55,316 nucleotides of DNA, taken from contig DDWW01000056.1 in NCBI GenBank assembly GCA_002347085.1, positions 1 through 55,316 on the forward strand, in the 5' to 3' direction. Positions 50,302 to 55,316 of this stretch are shown here, piece by piece. The notes under the pieces were generated by a model, which worked only from the letters and a program-made list of their open reading frames with translations, was not told the origin of the DNA and ran no database searches. How positions within the stretch are numbered: position 1 is the stretch's first letter; each line of letters begins with the position of its first letter. A program made the position numbers and the translations under genes. This DNA comes from Desulfobulbaceae bacterium UBA2276 (GTDB taxonomy: Bacteria > Desulfobacterota > Desulfobulbia > Desulfobulbales > Desulfocapsaceae).

Positions 50302-52647
50302 TTATGCCGCAGTAATAGGCAGGCGGATAATAAAGGTGGCCCCTTGTCCTGACTCCGACTCAACCTCCAGAGTACCGCCATGCTTGGTGACGATCACATC
50401 CCGGGCAATGGCCAGTCCCTGCCCGGTTCCCCTGCCTACTTCCTTGGTGGTGAAGAAGGGATCAAAGATCTTACCCAGGATATCCCCGGGAATGCCGCAA
50501 CCTGTATCCCGGAGACGGACCTCCACCTGACCCGCAACCTGCCGGGTGGAAATGGTGATGTGCCCCTTGAGTCCGTTGGAATTCTCGCCCAGTTGGGTGG
50601 CAATGGCATGGGAGGAGTTGACCAGCAGGTTGAGAAAGACCTGTCCCATCTGATCAGAGAGGCAGGGAACCAAGGGCAGGTCGCCGGCAAAATCTGTTTT
50701 CACTTCAGCCACATACTTCCACTCATTGCGGGAGACGATCAGGGTGGTATTGATCAGATCGTTCAGGGAAAGCGAGATCTTTTCCTTGCTGCCGGGATGG
50801 GAAAATTCCTTCATGGCCCTGACAATGGTTGAAATCCGGTGTACCCCGTCCTTGGACTGGGCAATGGCCAGAGGAAGCTCCTGGGCAAGATAGTCCCAGT
50901 CCGTACTTTCCAAAGTTTTCTCAATCTCCTTAATTAATACAGGGGTTACAGAGTGATCTTTTTCTGCGGTCAGCAATCGCTGATACGCGCCAATCAACGT
51001 GGCCACATCCTTGAAACCATCATCGAGAAAATCGATATTGGTACCGATGTACTGGGTGGGGGTGTTGATCTCATGGGCAATACCTGCGGCCAGTTGTCCC
51101 ACGGACTCCAGCTTCTGGGTGTGCAGGAGTTGCGACTGGAGTTTCTCTTTTTCCCTTTCCGCCTGCAGCCTTTGACTGATATCGCGGACAATGGAGACAA
51201 AACGGCCGGTTTCTCCGGTCGGCTTGACATACTGAAGAAAGATCTCCACCGGAATCCGGGTCCCGGACTTGGTCAGATGCACTGTGGTAAAGGTCAGGGT
51301 CTCCTTGGTGCCATCCATCAAAGGAGCGATCATGGCGCGAAAGCTTTCTTCCGTAAACTCCAGCTTCAGATCTACCGGAGTCATTTCAAAAAGTTCATCC
51401 ATACTGTAGCCAACCTGTTCGATCCCGCCCCGGTTGACATAGATATAATGCAGGGTATCCGGCAGAAACATGAATACGCAGTCCATGATCTGATCCAGGG
51501 TCATCTTGAACTCGTTGAGAGTCTTCTCAATTCGTTTGCGCTGGGCAAGCTCATGATCGAGAACGGTCATGGTAAGTCGCAACCGCTGGTTCAGTCTGAA
51601 AAAATAGAGGGTGAATCCGCCGCCCAACACGGAAAACAGCGTGCTACCCACCAGCCAGGGCCAGTATTGATGCAACAGTTGCTGCAGGGTGATTTTTTCG
51701 ACCACGTCATAGGGGTCAAACTTGATTCTTTTCAGACAGTCATGCACGGTCTGGTAATCCAGGGGGATGGTCCAGCCCATCATCTTGGCGTCCTTGGCTG
51801 CCGCATCGGTAGACTCCATCTGGAGCAGGGCAATAGCCACCTCCCGGGCCAGCTCCTCATCGGTATGACTGACCTTGGCAAAGGGCCACTCCGGGTAAAG
51901 GGTCGTCGTATAGAGATGCGGGAAGTCAGGAGATGTTGGCGATTTATCATCAAGAACCCGGAACTGCTCCAGCTTGATATTTCCCTCCTGGGCCATCTGC
52001 TCCAGGACGCTTGTCCGTATCCCCCCCGCGTCTACGGTCTTATTCAGTACAGCCATGACCACGGCATCGTTGGTGCCGCCAAACACAAGCTCTTTAAACT
52101 CCTTGTTGGGATCAAAATCGTGATCGAGCAGATAACGCCAGACCATGTGCCAGCCGGCAAAAGCTTTCTTGTCCACCGACATAAAGCGTTTTCCCCGCAG
52201 GTCCTGGATTGAATGGATATCATCACGATCACTGCGGCAGAAAAGTACCCCACCAAATTTGGTCAGTCCCTGGCCAACCATCTTGGTTTTCATGGTAGCG
52301 ATTCGCGTATTGCCGTAATGGGATTCCAGGCTGACATACATGGAAGGGTTGATAATGGTGAAATCAACCTGCTTCCCTGCCACGGCCTTCCCCATTTCAT
52401 CAAAACCCAGGGGCACAATGGTAAAGACACGCCCCGGGATTTTCCGGGTTAGATATTCGGCGGTCGCGGTCCACTGTTGCAGACATTTGTCTTTGCCGCG
52501 CATAGCGAGAACGCCGATTTTGACCTCGGCTGGTTCCGTTTGTTTTGCTGTTGCGGCGAGAGAATGAAGGGGAATAAAAAGAGAAAGACAGAGGAACACA
52601 AAGAGAAAATTATATAAGGAGAAGACTGGAAAACACCGATTTTTCAT
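50302..52647 (-). CDS. Sensor histidine kinase with PhnD-like periplasmic domain (TtrS-like), copy 2
   Basis: A 781-residue paralog of the kinase at 47918 with the same layout: signal anchor (LYNFLFVFLCLSLFIPLH), PhnD-like domain (KIGVLAMRGKDKCLQQWTA), membrane helix, PAS domain and HisKA/HATPase core with AAGIAHEINTPTQYIG and TGCGIPGDILGKIFDPFF. Long blocks are identical in the PAS and kinase parts; the periplasmic part differs more, so ligand preference may have diverged. The ATG at 52647 has GAGGAT upstream and is preferred over 52665. The two kinases are 44 bases apart in tandem. Confidence 0.88.
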   Translation of the reverse strand: MKNRCFPVFSLYNFLFVFLCLSLFIPLHSLAATAKQTEPAEVKIGVLAMRGKDKCLQQWTATAEYLTRKIPGRVFTIVPLGFDEMGKAVAGKQVDFTIINPSMYVSLESHYGNTRIATMKTKMVGQGLTKFGGVLFCRSDRDDIHSIQDLRGKRFMSVDKKAFAGWHMVWRYLLDHDFDPNKEFKELVFGGTNDAVVMAVLNKTVDAGGIRTSVLEQMAQEGNIKLEQFRVLDDKSPTSPDFPHLYTTTLYPEWPFAKVSHTDEELAREVAIALLQMESTDAAAKDAKMMGWTIPLDYQTVHDCLKRIKFDPYDVVEKITLQQLLHQYWPWLVGSTLFSVLGGGFTLYFFRLNQRLRLTMTVLDHELAQRKRIEKTLNEFKMTLDQIMDCVFMFLPDTLHYIYVNRGGIEQVGYSMDELFEMTPVDLKLEFTEESFRAMIAPLMDGTKETLTFTTVHLTKSGTRIPVEIFLQYVKPTGETGRFVSIVRDISQRLQAEREKEKLQSQLLHTQKLESVGQLAAGIAHEINTPTQYIGTNIDFLDDGFKDVATLIGAYQRLLTAEKDHSVTPVLIKEIEKTLESTDWDYLAQELPLAIAQSKDGVHRISTIVRAMKEFSHPGSKEKISLSLNDLINTTLIVSRNEWKYVAEVKTDFAGDLPLVPCLSDQMGQVFLNLLVNSSHAIATQLGENSNGLKGHITISTRQVAGQVEVRLRDTGCGIPGDILGKIFDPFFTTKEVGRGTGQGLAIARDVIVTKHGGTLEVESESGQGATFIIRLPITAA

Positions 52648-52811
52648 ATTATCCTCAATTTTCAAGGTACAATCATGTCATTTTTGTCTTCTTTGGCAAA
52701 TTACAAAATTACAGTTATTTTCCAAGCCCTCACTTACCTGAACAACGGCTGAGATCTCTTCCCTTCTCATCCATTGTCAATGAGTAACATGACCACTCGG
52801 GGATTCAAGAC

Positions 52812-52875
52812 GGCAAGAGGAGCCGTAACGAAAATATATAAAAGGCCAAGTTCTTTCGTAACAGCCCCTACTCTT
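52812..52875. repeat. Inverted TTTCGTAACGGCTCC motif pair
   Basis: GGAGCCGTAACGAAA and TTTCGTAACAGCCCC face each other with about 20 bases between, forming an imperfect hairpin just beyond the stop of the response regulator at 52868. A terminator role for that gene is possible. Confidence 0.5.
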
Positions 52876-54025
52876 CAAGGTTCCCTATACGCACACAAAT
52901 AGGCTCTTGAATCCCAACCTGTTTAGAAAAGTTATCCAGTCCCTGCAGAATCGGCCAGGTCACAACCTGACCACGAGGAATAATCAGGACACCATTATTG
53001 GCAAAGACATCTTCCTCGGCCACCATCCCCGTCTGAATATCCTTCACTTTGAGATTAACAACCCTTCCCTGCATTGTTTTAATCTTCATGCCCTCCAGGG
53101 CCGCCAGTATCTCTTGATTATAGACGCCCGGCATTCTTTTCATACGCAACAGGATATCTTTTTGACTCAATCCCTGATAACTGAGCAGGTCATAATCAAT
53201 GGCCACCTTTAACATCTGGGCCCCCTGGCAGGCCTCTTCATCGACGGATGCAAGAGGCTCATTTGCATACTCATCCATACGATGCAACTGCATGCCAATC
53301 ATGGCTGCAACAATCTCCATCCGAGGGATATGGGTAAAAAGTTCTCGTCCAACCTCAGGATGCCGCTCATACATCTGATACTCATCAGGACTGAGCTCAA
53401 CCCCAGCATACAGTTTGTGCAAGATATCTGTGGGCAAGGTGATACAGCCAACCTGAGACATCAGAGCGGCAACCTCATACTCCCAGGAGTTGGCCAGTTG
53501 CAGTTTGCCACACATGCGCGCCACCAGCTCCTTGACCCTTGATCCGGCGCCAAAGACCGTGGCATTGGACTGGCTGAGCAACTCACTCAAGACCTTCATG
53601 CTCCCCTTCAAGGTCTCATTCAACAACTCCTTCTCGGCGATGATGAGCTTATGTTGTCTCACACCCAGTGCCAAAGCGGTGGCAAGGGTTGCTGTCGAAC
53701 AGGGTTTGTTCAAAAAACGAAAGATCTGACCAGTATTGGCCGCTGCCACTGCCGTCTCCTGATCCGCATTGCCGGTGAGCATAATACGCACTGTATCCGG
53801 GTACATATCTTTAACCCGGGACAGCAGTTGCACCCCGTCCATCCCGGGCATCCGCATGTCTGAGACAATAAGGGTAAAAGGGCCATCGGTCTTCAAAACC
53901 TCCAGGGCCTCATCCCCGCTCTGGGCGGTCTTGATCTCAAAACGATTCCGCAACTGCCGCTGAATGGATTCAAGGACATTGGGTTCATCATCAACCAAAA
54001 GAATCTTATCACTCTTTTCAGTCAT
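52868..54025 (-). CDS. Response regulator with degenerate HD-GYP-type output domain
   Basis: A 385-residue protein. The receiver domain (about 8-125) has the acidic pocket ILLVDDEPN, phospho-aspartate in VSDMRMPGMDGVQL, and LNKPCS with the conserved lysine. A helical segment leads to an HD-GYP-like region (about 175-275): HPEVGRELFTHIP is kept, but the HD pair is MSQVGC and the GYP region is EYAN, so cyclic-di-GMP hydrolysis is unlikely. The C-terminus ends with a small beta domain (LKVKDIQTGMVAEEDV, GVLIIPRGQVVT). It lies 6 bases after the next response regulator in the operon. Confidence 0.87.
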   Translation of the reverse strand: MTEKSDKILLVDDEPNVLESIQRQLRNRFEIKTAQSGDEALEVLKTDGPFTLIVSDMRMPGMDGVQLLSRVKDMYPDTVRIMLTGNADQETAVAAANTGQIFRFLNKPCSTATLATALALGVRQHKLIIAEKELLNETLKGSMKVLSELLSQSNATVFGAGSRVKELVARMCGKLQLANSWEYEVAALMSQVGCITLPTDILHKLYAGVELSPDEYQMYERHPEVGRELFTHIPRMEIVAAMIGMQLHRMDEYANEPLASVDEEACQGAQMLKVAIDYDLLSYQGLSQKDILLRMKRMPGVYNQEILAALEGMKIKTMQGRVVNLKVKDIQTGMVAEEDVFANNGVLIIPRGQVVTWPILQGLDNFSKQVGIQEPICVRIGNLEE

Positions 54026-54031
54026 GTCTTT

Positions 54032-55237
54032 TCATTCCTGCTTCAAAATTTCAGCACATATTTTCCGCCACTCATCAATTCTGCCGGCCAGGCCAATTTT
54101 TTCCAAATATTCATAATCAAGAAGTGCGGCCGCACCAACGATATCGTTTGGCCGCTGTTCATAATAGATCGCATTGGCTACATGCACTGCCAGGACGGGA
54201 GTGAAAGAAGTGTCTGGGTATTCTGTTAGGCGGTGATGAAAGCCAATGGCCTCAACCACTGGGCCGGGCAGGCCCCACAGTCCGATAAGATAGGCGCCGA
54301 CCGCATCATGACCTGCCTGCAAGATCTCTTTTTCAGCATCATACAGCGACACCTCCTGTTGTCGGGCCAGAGTTACCACCTGATCATAGCTTTCCGACAT
54401 TTTAGAGGTAAAAATAAGTTTCCCGACATCATGGAGAATGCCGGCAATAAAGCTGTGATCCGTAATCGCTTTATTATTGGTCTCGGCAAGGGCAATTTGT
54501 TTGGCACAGGCGCCAACTGCCACAGAATGCTCCCAAAGCTTATTTAAAGAAAAAATCTTACTTTGATTTTTCATCTCTGAAAAAATATGCATCCCGAGGA
54601 CAATCCCCTTGATGGTCTCCAGACCGAGCAGACCCACCGCGCGGGCCGGGCTCTCAACCCGCTGAAAAAGTCCAAAAAAAGCGGAATTTACCAGCTGCAA
54701 GATCTTGGCGCTCATGGCCATATCTTCTTCAATAATCGCCGCCACATCGGCAACCGACACATCTGACCGAATCAAGGCCTTCTGCAAACGGGCATAGACT
54801 TCCGGCAGACTGGGCAGACTTTCAATCCCGGAGATTATCTCTTTCAATTTTTCATCCGCGATCAAGGTATACAAGACGCTTGCCCGCAACAGTACCAACT
54901 TCAACATTTCAGGGTCACTGGGTTTTTCCAGAAACTGATGCACGACCCCAACTGTTCGCAAAATGGCATCCTCGTCTGCCTGCCCTGTCAACATAATCCT
55001 GATGGTACACGGATAAAGAGACTGAACTTTTTTTAAAAGATCAGCGCCATCCATGCCGGGCATCCGCATATCAGAGACTACGACATCAAACTCAGCCCCC
55101 GCCATCACTTCCAGGGCTTCTCTTCCACTCTCGACAAACTGAAGATCAAAATCATTGCGGAGAGGGCGAAGCACCCGGCGAATACCGGACAGGATATTCG
55201 GATCATCATCCACAAAAAGAATACGTCTTTTAGTCAT
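54032..55237 (-). CDS. Response regulator with HDOD output domain
   Basis: A 401-residue protein. The receiver starts RRILFVDDDPNILSGI, with phospho-aspartate in VSDMRMPGMDGADLL and LEKPSD. The HDOD domain (about 150-345) has IESLPSLPEVYARLQKAL, MSAKILQLVNSAFFGLFQRV and GILHDVGKLIFTSKM. HDOD proteins bind and regulate signalling pathways but are usually not catalytic, although here an HD pair is kept. The ATG at 55237 follows GGAGTGATT. It heads a run with the degenerate HD-GYP regulator; the kinases follow further downstream. Confidence 0.9.
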   Translation of the reverse strand: MTKRRILFVDDDPNILSGIRRVLRPLRNDFDLQFVESGREALEVMAGAEFDVVVSDMRMPGMDGADLLKKVQSLYPCTIRIMLTGQADEDAILRTVGVVHQFLEKPSDPEMLKLVLLRASVLYTLIADEKLKEIISGIESLPSLPEVYARLQKALIRSDVSVADVAAIIEEDMAMSAKILQLVNSAFFGLFQRVESPARAVGLLGLETIKGIVLGMHIFSEMKNQSKIFSLNKLWEHSVAVGACAKQIALAETNNKAITDHSFIAGILHDVGKLIFTSKMSESYDQVVTLARQQEVSLYDAEKEILQAGHDAVGAYLIGLWGLPGPVVEAIGFHHRLTEYPDTSFTPVLAVHVANAIYYEQRPNDIVGAAALLDYEYLEKIGLAGRIDEWRKICAEILKQE

Positions 55238-55316
55238 CCAATCACTCCAGTGCGTTAAAGGAACAGAAAATGAATGAACTCCGAGATGCGACAGCATCCC
55301 TCTCTCTTTATTGACA
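55238..55316. other. Right-edge region, no gene assigned
   Basis: 79 bases upstream of the response regulator. GATGCGACAGCATCC at 55282-55296 resembles the small GGATGCG dyad of the REP-like element. No promoter is claimed. Confidence 0.4.

Overview
The window looks like a chromosomal piece of an anaerobic, sulfur- or metal-cycling Desulfobacterota bacterium, most likely near the Desulfobulbales. This is an inference from gene content: a c7-type triheme cytochrome, a Tat-exported molybdopterin reductase, an AhbD-type radical SAM heme gene, PilY1/minor-pilin clusters, SAP-domain and YkgJ proteins, and PhnD-type sensor kinases. No rRNA, tRNA, CRISPR array or intact insertion sequence was seen.

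Bases 1-850 hold the 5' part of a B12-binding radical SAM gene and a small SAP-domain gene, both on the minus strand. Bases 1347-16632 form an arsenic/redox island. It starts with an ArsR-type palindrome, arsR, an ArsP-like permease (COG0701) and a redox-active CxxC mini-thioredoxin. A periplasmic thiol module follows (rhodanese, thioredoxin, CcdA-like protein, Crp/Fnr regulator). Next come a minus-strand outer-membrane porin with a small periplasmic protein, a deletion scar of a second arsR-permease cassette, a second mini-thioredoxin, a second permease and a third mini-thioredoxin broken by a TG-repeat frameshift. The island ends with a second arsR that leads Acr3, a DUF2703 protein, a triheme cytochrome, a four-cluster ferredoxin subunit and a 1084-residue TtrA-like molybdopterin reductase, closed by a strong terminator. 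The last block reads as one ArsR-controlled operon. An arsenic-responsive respiratory reductase outside the classical ArrA family is the most interesting hypothesis here.

Bases 16.7-27.5 kb are mainly housekeeping: YkgJ protein, SH3-domain protein, folP, ftsH, carB, carA and a secreted cyclophilin-FKBP fusion isomerase. Bases 27.5-33.3 kb are more mosaic, with dispersed palindromic repeats, a toxin-like remnant, a vapBC module with a clear promoter/operator, a type IV pilin (pilA), an ABC transporter with a TPR-like partner, and a ComEA-like protein.

Bases 33.3-40.3 kb carry a minus-strand minor-pilin operon (fimT, pilW, pilV, pilX, pilY1 and a small secreted protein). PilY1 has an N-terminal carbohydrate-binding-like domain and an interrupted vWA domain. 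Bases 40.7-47.8 kb carry trpS, dnaK, grpE, ahbD-like, hemE and an HD-domain gene. Bases 47.9-55.3 kb hold two tandem paralogous sensor kinases with PhnD-type periplasmic domains related to TtrS, and two response regulators with output domains of the degenerate HD-GYP and HDOD types.

Starts were chosen from ribosome binding sites and family length, and several differ from the longest open frame. Substrates of the reductase, permeases and sensors cannot be settled from sequence alone.
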